Source: Ficedula albicollis
Taxonomy: Eukaryota; Chordata; Aves; Passeriformes; Muscicapidae
Assembly: GCF_000247815.1 (NCBI RefSeq)
Contig: NC_021681.1
Span: 10,480,567 to 10,544,566 of the forward strand
DNA length: 64,000 nt
Reading direction: 5' to 3'
Shown here: positions 1 to 10,139 of the stretch, piece after piece
How positions within the stretch are numbered: position 1 is the stretch's first letter
How the letters are laid out: the number at the start of each line of letters is the position of its first letter
Made by a program: the position numbers and the translations under genes
Notes under the pieces: generated by a model
Databases searched by the model: none
Told to the model about the DNA's origin: nothing
Seen by the model: the letters and a program-made list of their open reading frames with translations, nothing else

Positions 1-3000
1 CCCATCTAAGGAATTGGCTTTAATTGGGACGTTCACTGTGAGCCTCGAGCCCGAGGATCTACTGTCGGGCATCGATGACTGCCTGAAGCAGAAAGGTGAC
101 CGCAGAGAGGGAGCCAGCAAGCCACACCAGTCCTTCGAATTCCGAGAGGATGATGGATTATCTTTATTCTCCTTTTCGATTTCTCTTAGCATATACCTAT
201 AAAACTCTTCTGTTATACTTTCTGTGCTGGACTGTTTGGATGGGCAACTTGGTCGTACATTAAGATGGCCACTTTTCTTGGCTACCTGTTGCAAGGCAGA
301 AGTTAAGATACTGTTTGCATTTTTTCCTGCATAATAATCCAGTAATAAATCAAAACCTCTTCCTTCGTTTTCCATCTGGTTTACCATAAATCTTGAAAAT
401 TCATCGGTAATGCTTTCACAACTAGACTGCTTCGAGACAGAACTTGTCTGGCTCAGAGAGTGACCAAAGCTGTTCATGAGGCCTAGGGTATTGAAAGAGG
501 CTTTGGAATCTGAGTCCTCCTCTGGTATGCTCTCACAGCTTGAGGCCTTGGCTCGGCTCCACCTTTCACAGTGCAGTCTGTTCCTGGGGTGGTTTGGACC
601 TTGCCAGATGCTATCGACCATGGAGAGTTCGGTGAGGTTCATGATCTTGGCAGCCACTTCATTCGCAAAGAGATTGACTGAATCTGGTGTGTCCTCAAGG
701 TTTATAGATTCATCCACTACACGATTCATCAATTTTTCCTTTAGCTCAGGATGCTCATCTGTTTTCCTTTTGATCTCACTCAGCCGAGGTGCCCTGTGCT
801 TCCGAACCACAGAACCATTGGTGTGGCTTTCCTTCTTCCTTTTCATGGCTCTGCATGATAAACTCTGGGTCACCAGATATTCATTGCCTCTCTTCCATGC
901 ACAGAACCAGGGTTGCTTGCCATTTGAATTTTCTAGACAAATGGCAGCTATTTCTGTTGCCATAGAGACAACAGTTTCTGCCAATTCTTCTGCAAAGTCT
1001 GTTATACAATATTTGTCCCTTGAATTTTTCACCTGTAGCGCAGGCTGAGAAGGAAGCAAGACATGGTTTCCTAACAAAGACAAGCTAAGTTGAATATCAT
1101 TATTTAGCACAGAATCACACTTAATCTTGGCTTGGTTTTCTGTATTTATGGTGGCACTGGAAGACAGCTGTTCTTGAACACCGTGCCTGCATTCACTGTT
1201 TGCAAAGGTATTTTCTCTGTCTGAAAATGATCTGTAGTCTTTCTTCTGCTGATTGTTACTCTGATTTGGGGATTTGTAACAGTCTCGTGCAGCTCTTTTC
1301 AGGTATCTCTTCCTGGGAGATGTTTCTGCACCAAGAGTGTAATGCCCTGTATCTCCACTTGGTTCTGAATTCAGTGTGGATCCTTCATTGCTATTTACAT
1401 CTTTGATATTACACTCACAAGTGCTTGTGACCTTTTCAAGATCTTTGCTAGTACTGGTGCTGTAGGATGTACCAAATGGCTTAGCAGCAGAGGGATCAAG
1501 GGGGCTGTGTGAAGTTTCACATGCTGTTGCCAGTATTGGCCATCCTTCTGCTCTTGTTACCTTCTCTGCTTTTGTGCCCTCAGAAAAGAGAGGAGAACAC
1601 TCTTCAACTTGCCTTATGTCATTCATCTTCTTGCAAGTGAAATATATTACATTAAAAAGCAACTCGTTTGCAGTCTCTGTGAAAATGTCTTGTGTACTTG
1701 AGCCATCCTCTGAATGGGCTTGTAGCTGTCTCTTCTTCCTAACCTCTTCCATAGAATGTCGCAGAATAATATTGGATAAGTTTTGCGCAAGTTCGTCCCT
1801 GATTGCTCCATCAGTGCGTGGAATACGTGGTCTTGCTGCTGTTTCAATAATTTTCCCGCTTATACATTCCATAAAATGCCCTACATTTTTGTATGTGTTG
1901 GGTTTTGTCAGAATCACAGATGCCTCTTTGAGAAGCGCCTGCGCAATGCTCTCATTCAGCTTCTCCATGCTGCTCCCAACAGCTAAGCTGCAATGCAGGG
2001 TAATGGCTGCAGAGGCCTGAGCAGCAGACAGGAGTCCACTGGACATTGCAGGGTACTTCTCCTCCTTCGTTTCCCCCAGGCCACAGATGGCTACGGCACT
2101 TGCTACTTGAGTCATGCCACAGAGTGCAGATGGGAATGAGAATTCCGTGCCAGCACAGTCACCAAGGAGCTGGGAGGATGCTGTGGGCACCTCCTCACCA
2201 GCACCCACTCCACTCCTCGAGTCCGGGACCTCCTGGTCCCGGCGGAACTTCTCTGCAGCCTGGGGACTGGAAATGGTTCCAATGACAGTGGCTGCACAAG
2301 CCAGAGCCACTTCCAATGCACTTTGGTCGTGTCTGTCTGAATGTTCTTCCTCGGAGTCATCTGAAACTTCAGCAGAGCTTTCTGCCTCAGCCCAGTGGCC
2401 CAGGCTGGGGAAGGCAGCCCCTGGCCAGTCAGGGACATTCTCAGAACTGTCCGGACTTTGCACTATGACGATCTTTGGGAGTTCATTCCACGATCGGGAA
2501 GCAGATCCATCTTCTGACTTGCAGGAGCTTCCTACGGAGATGCTGACTGCAGCCTCCTCACTGAAACTGGGTCGAGACTGTGACAGTCTAATGAACGCGT
2601 CCTGCAGAACAGATTCTGCTAAGTTTGTGGCGTACTGACCTGTGGTCACCTGCTCCTTCTGGGAGGGAGGATCAGTTTTCCTGTTTCCTGCACAGTCTTC
2701 CCTGTCTGTCTTGCTGCTGTGTTTTGTTGTGGAGCCACCCCGAGGCTCCAGCTCCTCTTTAGCCATTTTGGTTACAGATACATCTTCTAACATGAGTGCT
2801 GAGTTTTCAACCCCACCAGTCAAATTACTAGTGCTAAATGATGAAGTACCTTTTTCAGCTAATTCCTTCTGGCACAGTATTTCCTTGTCTGATTTATCTT
2901 CAGGTTGTGAGATGCCATCTTCAGACACAACATTCACACTTTCAGAGACCTGAGTAGTTGCATGATCTTTACTAATGCAGTTCCCTTCAGGAATGAATGG

Positions 3001-3095
3001 CAACCTAGCTTTTCTATAGTGAATGTTTTCAAATCCCTTCCCTTTATTTTTTTTGACATCTGAAGATGCTTCTGAAGCATTTAATTTCTCATGAC
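1..3095 (-). CDS. SPHKAP: SPHKAP giant exon (partial, continues beyond window)
   Basis: This exon encodes the central body of SPHKAP, a scaffold that anchors type-I protein kinase A and binds sphingosine kinase 1. The minus-strand frame is open for 1,031 codons from the acceptor (polypyrimidine then AG, exon starting GTCATGAG) to the window edge, where the frame reads PIKANSLDG. Recognisable SPHKAP blocks in order are NLAESVLQDAFIRLSQS (about 2575-2632), NELPKIVIVQSP (about 2460-2495), ALEVALACAATVIGTISS (about 2270-2325), SALCGMTQVASAVA (about 2050-2110), the first RI-binding helix (940-1005), KQPWFCAWKRG (about 885-925), KRKTDEHPELKEKLMNRV (about 720-775) and the second RI-binding region (about 330-417). 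The first base pair completes a Gly codon begun in the upstream exon. No stop or frameshift was seen. The gene's C-terminal exons lie left of the window. Identification is from remembered family sequence, not a search. Confidence 0.96.
330..417 (-). other. SPHKAP: Second PKA-RI-binding region of SPHKAP
   Basis: The segment beginning ESITDEFSRFMVNQMEN and continuing through EGRGFDLLLDYYAG is the second conserved anchoring region of the family. SPHKAP is known for holding two RI docking sites, and both are present and unbroken here. The right-hand border is set at the Glu codon of ESITDEF. The left border is approximate. Confidence 0.8.
940..1005 (-). other. SPHKAP: First PKA-RI-binding amphipathic helix of SPHKAP
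   Basis: Twenty-two residues beginning ITDFAEELAETVV and ending ATEIAAI form an amphipathic pattern with hydrophobic residues at three- to four-residue spacing. This matches the known RI-specific A-kinase anchoring helix of SPHKAP. In mammals I recall the same stretch with ADTVV in place of AETVV, so the docking surface is essentially unchanged. In the protein family this helix docks into the dimerisation/docking domain of the PKA RI subunit. Confidence 0.88.
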
Positions 3096-3374
3096 CTGTT
3101 AAGAAAAATAAAAAATTAGTTTTTGCAGAATAACTTGTGACTTTTAAAAGAAAAGAGCTGCACAACTTTGTACTCCATTACTGCTCTGAAAAAGTACTGC
3201 ACAGCCATGTCTTTGAACCTTGTCTTTGAACAAAAATTTAAAAATATGAATGGATGCTCATTTTCTAAATTACATGTGCTTGAATTAACATCAAGTGGAA
3301 TTTCTGTGAGAATTGCTATAGCTGTTTTGCAGTATGAACAACAGCAGAATTATGCTCAGTCCCCCTGCTTTTAC
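3096..3374 (-). other. SPHKAP: SPHKAP short intron (279 bp)
   Basis: Donor GTAAAAGC follows GATGAATATAAAACTG. The acceptor is TTTTCTTAACAG. The intron is phase 1 and splits a Gly codon (G|GT). It is AT-rich, and no repeat or RNA gene is seen inside it. Confidence 0.92.
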
Positions 3375-3630
3375 CAGTTTTATATTCATCAGCCTCGTTG
3401 TCATCCTCGAGGTGCTCGGAGGCCGTGAGGAAATCTTCTTCTATTGAGGACACAGAGCAGTTTGTGTCATCCTCAGGCTTCAGGACACGAGTTTCTATCT
3501 GCAGCTGCCTCTCCTGAACGAGCTCAAGTCCAATCAAAAACTTGTTTATTTCAAAAATGATGCAGCTTGCACTGTTCCTCCTGTCCCCCCTCGCACACTG
3601 AACCAAGCAGACATCTGCCAGCCAAGGACA
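3375..3630 (-). CDS. SPHKAP: SPHKAP exon encoding FEINKFLIGLELVQERQL block
   Basis: This 256-bp exon (85 codons plus one base) starts in phase 0 with TGT CCT TGG (Cys-Pro-Trp) after acceptor CCCCTCTAG. It encodes LADVCLVQCARG, then a highly conserved core FEINKFLIGLELVQERQL, then an acidic region with SSIEEDFLTASEHLEDD and DEYKTG at the donor. The order and spacing match mammalian SPHKAP. The acidic SSIEEDF stretch resembles casein-kinase-type phosphorylation sequence, but that role is inference. An apparent 96-residue frame at 3316-3606 is this exon read through into the following intron. Confidence 0.95.
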
Positions 3631-4650
3631 CTAGAGGGGAAAAGAACCACAGTTTTTCAATTAAAAAATAAAACTTATTTTAAGCTCCCCTGCCTGTAAA
3701 TATCTTGGGAATGTTCTGTTGCAAAGATGCAATATGATTTGTCATTTCACTGTTAGTAACAGTGTGCAGTTACACGTATGCCAAAATAAGCTTTCTTGGA
3801 CTGACAGCTTTTGTTATACAAGTGTTTTAGTAGAGAAGCCAGCTTTATCACAGGCGATACTTGGCAATTTTGTGGAAATTTGTTTGTTTTCAATCAATTT
3901 GTTGTTTAATGAAAGAGACTTATTTGATGTTAGTCATCAAACATGCTGTTATTAATGGCCTCACACTACCTGATATTACCTCTCTGGAGGGAATTGTTTG
4001 TGGGCATGAATTCCTTCTCAGGGTCATTTCTGTTGCAATTGTTTGAAGACAGCCTTGTAAATACTGGCTGATAAGGACGTGAAGAGCAGGTCACTGTTAG
4101 ATGTTCCAACAGATCATTTCTAAATAGTGTTTTATTTTGTTTTTTGCTGCTCTTCCTCTCCTTCCCTCTTTGTCCAAAGCCCCATTATTTCAGGCAATCA
4201 ATACAAGCTCCCACTGGAAATGGGGCTCCAGTGCACAATGTACTCAGCCTTTATATAAAACTGCCTTCTCTAGAGGAGCTGCACAATTAAGTTGAAAGTT
4301 GGACAGAAACTGAGAGGAAGGAACTCTTGTTATCCTCATTTTACTGATTTAAAAACAGTTGGACATTTATACAACAGAGCTGAGTCGAAGTCTCTGCATG
4401 GGACCATGCTTGTTGTATGGATGTACCCTGAACGAAAGCCAACTTCTGCAGCTTGTGATACTGTGCTTTGAACTCCCAGGAAAGAGCCAGCTTAGGTGGG
4501 ACCAACTTTGGATTGGATTGAGGCAGAACCTTTAGGCTGTGCAAAAGATGCTCTGGACCCCCTGGACATTTGCAGAGTATCTAACATAGGAAGGTGACCC
4601 CATCCTGGACCTTCTGTCTTTGACTGTGAACGCAAACCAAATATCTACTG

Positions 4651-4812
4651 ATAAAGAGAGTGGGATGAGTGTTTAACGTGGGTTAATATGTTTATCATCT
4701 TGCTCTTCCTTTCCACCTAAAAAATGTGTCAATAAAGAGAGTGGGATGAGTGTTTAATGTGGGTTAATATGTTTATCAGCTTGCTCTTCCTTTCCACCTA
4801 AAAAATGTGTCT
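4651..4812. repeat. Tandem duplication, 81-bp unit x2
   Basis: Unit one begins ATAAAGAGAGTGGG at 4651 and the second copy begins at 4732. The copies differ by about two substitutions (AACGTG versus AATGTG, ATCATCTT versus ATCAGCTT). The duplication is intronic. Confidence 0.93.
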
Positions 4813-5614
4813 GAACAGAAAACCAGATAAATTACTGTTAAAACAGAAAAGATAAATTAGATAGCTGCTATGAAATTGAATCAGGCTTGAGCATGCACCA
4901 TATTGTGAAAAATGCTATGAAAAACAGATGCAGCCTTAGATCAGACATTCCCCTGCTTCTTCCCCAATCCACAGTTTGTGGGGTTGTACTTGTGAAAATG
5001 GCTTGAGGGAGAGGAGCATAAAAATCCTTTCACAAAAACTCTGCCACTCACCTTACAAATGAATTTCTCTGAAAGCCAAACAAGAGGATGATTGTGGCGT
5101 ATCTGGCCAATAAATCTAATCCAGTCTCAATGCAAAGCTTTACTTAACAGAAATATATTTAGTTTCTGTTTGTCTCTTGCCTCCACTCTCTGTGAGAGGG
5201 CTTCCAGTCTCAGTGTCTGTAGATGGGGGTGACTTGGGTATTTCAGTTACCTTGTTTGGGTCTCAGACCATCCCTGTGTGTACTGCAACATCTTGGGATG
5301 TGAGGTTTGGAGCTCCATCACTCCCACCACAGCCTTGTGATTGTATTTGTTAAACATTTCTAAATTCAGCCGTTAGTCGTGAGTGGCAAGAAAGCTCAAT
5401 AACCAGGTAATTGCTCTCTTTAATGATCAGCTTATTGGTAGACCATAAAATTCAGTGATCTTTACCATACAGCTGTCACGGGGTCTGTTTCAAGAAAGCT
5501 TTTGTACACAAGGTAATTTCAGTGAAAAGAAGTTTCCTGCTTTTCTTATCTGCAGCAGACAAACCTGGCAATACCTGTTCACATTTTAAACTTGTTGAGA
5601 CAGTTTTGTACTAG

Positions 5615-5737
5615 AGGGTAACTCTGCAGTTTTAATGAAGTACAGAGGTGAAGATGAATTGGGAATGAAAGTGGCCAGGGTAACTCTGCAGTTTTAATGA
5701 AGTTCAGAGGTGAAGATGAATTGGGAATGAAAGTGGG
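5615..5737. repeat. Tandem duplication, 62-bp unit x2
   Basis: AGGGTAACTCTGCAG begins at 5615 and again at 5677. Both copies run through GGGAATGAAAGTGG. One internal substitution separates them (AGTACAG versus AGTTCAG), plus the last bases. Confidence 0.93.
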
Positions 5738-6179
5738 AAGTGGCAAGACCACTGGGAGTCTGTAGGAGCTGTGCCTGGCCCAGTTCTGTGCACAGAAGTG
5801 TTACCTCTCTCCTTTCCCCCTCTGCTGCCCTTCTGCTACTCTTGAAATCTGGGTTTATGAATCAGTCATCTCTGCCACCAGTGCCTGCCTCCCCTGAAGG
5901 ATCAAGTGCTAATGTGGCTTAAAGCATTACCAGCTGCAACCCAGACATCTGCAGGATCCAGGGGGAATAGCAGGAGCTCCCAGCTATCTTTGTGTACATG
6001 GTCTGTGTGTCCCCCACTGTGCACCACACACTTAAATCTGTCTGACAAAGGCTGTTTGCATGTTTGCAAACTTCCACTCATCTCAAACTGATCTCAGGTC
6101 TTTCATGGTCCTTTTCCCATTTTCCAAATTCTATCTTTCACAGGCATGATATGACATTAAAGATGAGTTTGACTCCTAC

Positions 6180-6314
6180 CTGGGGAACTTCATAATCAGC
6201 CTGCAGGTTTCCTGATGTCAATCCACTCAGCAGAACTATTTCATTTTCCTTTGGTGGCTGCACATTCATCGAACTGATGAGCTTGGGCAGATTGGGTGAG
6301 ACACTGATCAACTT
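6180..6314 (-). CDS. SPHKAP: SPHKAP exon encoding LPKLISSMNVQPPKENEI block
   Basis: This 135-bp exon is exactly 45 codons, phase 0 at both ends. It starts AAG TTG ATC after acceptor TTACTACAG and ends CCC CAG before donor GTAGGAGTC. The residues include SPNLPKLISSMNVQ, then KENEIVLLSGLTSGN and LQADYEVPQ. This block lies between the VCFVNLD and CPWL blocks in mammalian SPHKAP, the same order as here. Being a multiple of three, the exon could be skipped without changing frame. Confidence 0.95.
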
Positions 6315-6429
6315 CTGTAGTAAGAAACAGAGATTTTGCTCTCAGGTAATGAAGTCCGAGTTGCACAGTTATAAATATTAAAATGAAATATCACTTATAG
6401 ACATCCTTTTAGAAAGCTCATTTGAAAGA

Positions 6430-7222
6430 ATTACTTGAAGTAGATTAAGAATAGAACTGCCAGCATTACAATGCACATTCTTTCTTTTGAGACACCAGAC
6501 AAGACAAGGATGACAGTATAAACTTTTGCTCAAGTGTCCGGCAGGACAATCTGCCATCCCTCACACTGCTACATGCTAAACATTTTGACTGGATTGTTGC
6601 ATCTAAATACTTCCTATTACATGTGAGTTCATTGGGCTGTGAAAGCAGTGTCTCTCTCATGGTCTGAAACACAGAAGCTTCAGTAGGTATGGTCATGAGA
6701 ACAGGGCAAATCTTCCTGACTAGAAAGAAACCAGTGGAAGTTACCTGGAAATTGCCAACCAAATCGATGCAATGCTAAACAGGGAACACTAAAAATATTG
6801 GAGATATGTGAAATATGCCTTTCTTTGCTGTTACACTGTGTACCTTCATGACCTTCCATTTGTAATGATACAGTCATTCCCTACATGTTATGTATTTGCT
6901 AGAGGCAAAGGCAGTAATAGCCACAGCATCAGTGATGCTGTACAGATCTGCATCGTCCCCAGCACGTGCAGGGGACATTTGTGCTCCTTTGTGTGCAAAG
7001 ACCAGGCCAAAAAGGCAACACCTGCTGTGAGAGTGCAGCTCTCTCTGCCAAGGATCTTGGTGTCCTCGTTCTGTGAGCAGAGCACCACGGCTGACCCCTC
7101 AGAGCAGGAGCAGAGTAAATACCACCCCCAATCTCTGCACCACCATGGCCCATGTGCTAGTGCAGAAATGTGGCAAAGCCTTTCAGGGAGTGCAGATTTG
7201 GGCACCCAGCCATCTGTTTTAA
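6430..7222. repeat. Duplicated block, copy 1 (left of N gap)
   Basis: From ATTACTTGAAGTAGATT to CATCTGTTTTAA this sequence reappears 889 bp to the right. I noted about ten substitutions, for example GCCAGC versus CCCATC, AAATCGATG versus AAATCAATG and GCTGTGAG versus GCTCTGAG. The copy stops exactly at the first N. Confidence 0.95.
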
Positions 7223-7317
7223 NNNNNNNNNNNNNNNNNNNNNNNNNNNNNNNNNNNNNNNNNNNNNNNNNNNNNNNNNNNNNNNNNNNNNNNNNNNNNN
7301 NNNNNNNNNNNNNNNNN
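7223..7317. other. Assembly gap (95 N)
   Basis: Ninety-five undetermined bases separate the two copies of the 793-bp block. Confidence 1.
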
Positions 7318-7318
7318 T

Positions 7319-8111
7319 ATTACTTCAAGTAGATTAAGAATAGAACTCCCATCATTACAATGCACATTATTTCTTCTGAGACACCAGACAAGACAAGGAT
7401 GACAGTATAAACTTTTGCTCAAGTGTCCGGCAGGACAATCTGCCATCCCTCACACTGCTACATGCTAAACATTTTGACTGGATTGGTGCATCTAAATACT
7501 TCCTATTACATATGACTTCATTGGGCTGTGAAAGCAGTGTCTCTCTCATGGTCTGAAACACAGAAGCTTCAGTAGGTATGGTCATGAGAACAGGGCAAAT
7601 CTTCCTGACTAGAAAGAAACCAGTGGAAGTTACCTGGAAATTGCCAACCAAATCAATGCAATGCTAAACAGGGAACACTAAAAATATTGGAGATATGTGA
7701 AATATGCCTTTCTTTGCTGTTACACTGTGTACCTTCATGACCTTCCATTTGTAATGATACAGTCATTCCCTACATGTTATGTATTTGCTAGAGGCAAAGG
7801 CAGTAATAGCCACAGCATCAGTGATGCTGTACAGGTCTGCATCGTCCCCAGCACGTGCAGGGGACATTTGTGCTCCTTTGTGTGCAAAGACCAGGCCAAA
7901 AAGGCAACACCTGCTCTGAGAGTGCAGCTCTCTCTGCCAAGGATCTTGGTGTCCTCGTTCTGTGAGCAGAGCACCACGGCTGACCCCTCAGAGCAGGAGC
8001 AGAGTAAATACCACCCCCAATCTCTGCACCACCATGGCCCATGTGCTAGTGCAGAAATGTGGCAAAGCCTTTCAGGGAGTGCAGATTTGGGCACCCAGCC
8101 ATCTGTTTTAA
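7319..8111. repeat. Duplicated block, copy 2 (right of N gap)
   Basis: This is the second copy of the block at 6430-7222, starting immediately after the gap. Unique sequence resumes at TAACAATACTGC. The placement on either side of an N gap favours two allelic contig ends left unmerged over a true tandem duplication. Confidence 0.95.
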
Positions 8112-9444
8112 TAACAATACTGCACTTTTCTTCCTTTCCATCCTCAAAATACTAAGCTTGCAGTATTGTTATTTTTCCTTGGATTGAATTAGATATAATA
8201 AAACTTTCTGGCTTAGGAAAGCTAAATCAATATTGGGAAACCATTCACTTTTCAGGGGACCGATCTTTAGATGAGACTAAGTATTTTCATATGACATAAC
8301 TGAATTCAGTGCTTCAATTCAGTTTGATGTTTCACTGTAGCATAAAAAAATCTTCATTTTTTTTTTTTTTTTTTTTCAAATTACAACCTTTCTGTTATCA
8401 CAAGCACTTCCTGAAATATCTCTATTTTTCTACTGCCAAAATTGCCACATTTTATCAGATTTCTTAGGTAGGAAATTATGGCATTTTATTTATCTTTTAC
8501 TGTGCTTCTTTACCTTTTCTTCAGAGAAAAAAAGAAGTCTGGGAGCATAGTTATTTTACACAAATCCTCCAATTTAACCCATTCCAAGGTTCAATCAGTA
8601 ATACAAAATCCTAAAAGTACCTATTAGTAAATCAAGTACCTGCTAGTAAATAGCTATATATTTCATATGAACAACAGCTGTGCTAACATCTTCAAAATTC
8701 TTCTAAGAAATAATTTCACCACAGCAGTGTATTGTATAAAATTCCATGCCACTCAGTGATTATTTACAAAACCTGCTTATTATACACAAAAATAGGGATG
8801 AGGGAGTTTCCTCTTGGAAAAGAATGCATAGCACCTGTGCTAGCAGGGAATTTTTATTACCTACACTGAAAACTGAGAACAGATGTCTAGCTCTAAGATT
8901 GAGGGAGAAACTTCTGGTGCTTCCTCTTATAGCTTTTGTTCCTCAACAAACACCGTAAACAATAAAACCACAGCATTTTATAAAACAACCAGTGCTTCTG
9001 TGGCTCTCAAGCTGTTCTGCACAGTTAACCTGCTGATTCAATAGAAAAATCATTTTGCTGCAAAATGCCATATTTATTTTTGACAACTGAATTTTCACAG
9101 ATCCAGGATGCAGAAAACAGCACAGAAAAACTGTTCCTGCTAACAAATGACTTGCAGGAGGCATCAAGGTGCCAGTACTGGCTGTTCTATGAGCCAAAAG
9201 TGTTTCCAGCAAATGAGCTGTAATGGTTTAACCAAGGAATCCCTGGGTACTGTCAGGAGATCCTACCTGTGCTCACTCACTCCACATTGCTTCTGCACTG
9301 CTGTGTCAAACATGGGCACTGAGCCAGGATGATGAAAAGGAGCTGACAAAAAAGATGTAAGCACAAAACTGACACCCAGACCTTTCTTTAAAATGTGACT
9401 TCTGCAGATTTAAGGGATTTTTTCTGGAATGGTATATGTTTTAA

Positions 9445-9492
9445 ATATCATATCATATCATATCATATCATATCATATCATATCATATCATG
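9445..9492. repeat. Pentanucleotide microsatellite (ATATC)n
   Basis: About nine perfect ATATC units occur in the intron, flanked by TTTTAA and ATGATTTAG. The tract is likely polymorphic in length. Confidence 0.97.
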
Positions 9493-10079
9493 ATTTAGTT
9501 TGTCTCAGTGCTTGTAAAATAACCAAGGTTTTTATTGCTTTTTAAAAATTTCTTTTTTCCCACCCTTGTAACTTTCAGTTAAACAGATCAAACATGCCTT
9601 CAGTTCTGTTTGATTTAGCCCCCCTCCTCAAGAGCACATAATCTACCTAAGTGAAGTTTGAGTAAGACAGCTCAGCTGAACAAGACCAAGATGAGTGGAA
9701 GATTTTCAGAGGCTTTTGGCAGTAGGACAGAGAAAGAAATTAGAAACTCTTTTTATGTAGCACTATGCCAAATTAAAACAAAAGAAAAAAAAGATGTATG
9801 AAATGCCCATGTTCACTTCTCTGATAAATGCAAGAAATCTACTCATAACTGCTGTGAATTCAGACTGCAACAATCCATTACAAAGTTCTGGGATGGAATA
9901 AGAAATAACATAGTAACATAGTTCCCTGTTGAGCCAGTTTCAGATTCCTTAGGCATTGCTCTCTGTAACACTTAAAAATCTAAGGTTGGCTTTGATTTGT
10001 TCACAGAATTTTAATCTGTATTTTTACTGGTGGGCCTGAATAGACCCATTGTGCAGGTTTTTAGGACCCAAGCAGTTAC

Positions 10080-10139
10080 CTGTTTCACTCGCTCATCGCT
10101 GCAATCATCTCTGTTGGCATCTAAATTCACAAAACAAAC
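10080..10139 (-). CDS. SPHKAP: SPHKAP 60-bp exon (VCFVNLDANRDDCSDERVKQ)
   Basis: This is a small exon of exactly 20 codons, phase 0 at both ends. The acceptor is TCTCATTACAG and the donor GTAACTGCT. The peptide VCFVNLDANRDD-CSDERVKQ corresponds to the VCFVNLD block of mammalian SPHKAP with conservative changes (DVNKDEC to DANRDDC). It sits between a 3.8-kb and a 19.7-kb intron. It is too short for open-reading-frame screens and was found by following the gene's expected order. Confidence 0.93.

Larger units (their letters stand above)
3631..6179 (-). other. SPHKAP: SPHKAP intron with two small tandem duplications
   Basis: The donor is GTAGGAGTC at the 6179 end and the acceptor CCCCTCTAG at the 3631 end, in phase 0. 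The intron holds an 81-bp duplication (4651-4812) and a 62-bp duplication (5615-5737). I see no coding exon, RNA gene or recognisable transposon in the rest. Confidence 0.85.
6315..10079 (-). other. SPHKAP: SPHKAP intron containing a duplicated block and N gap
   Basis: The donor is GTAACTGCT and the acceptor TTACTACAG. Inside are the duplicated 793-bp block with its N gap (6430-8111), a 20-base T tract near 8357-8376 and an ATATC microsatellite (9445-9492). Reading frames of about 100-170 codons in the duplicated block have no recognised homology and occur in both copies only because the DNA is duplicated. Confidence 0.85.

Noticed and set aside
476..2638. Plus-strand frames of 148-190 residues opposite SPHKAP
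   Set aside because: Shadow frames of the conserved minus-strand exon. They have no conserved motif or splice support of their own.
6808..8155. Plus-strand frames of 152-174 residues present in two copies
   Set aside because: Both copies exist because the DNA is duplicated. One runs into the N gap, and no recognisable domain is present.
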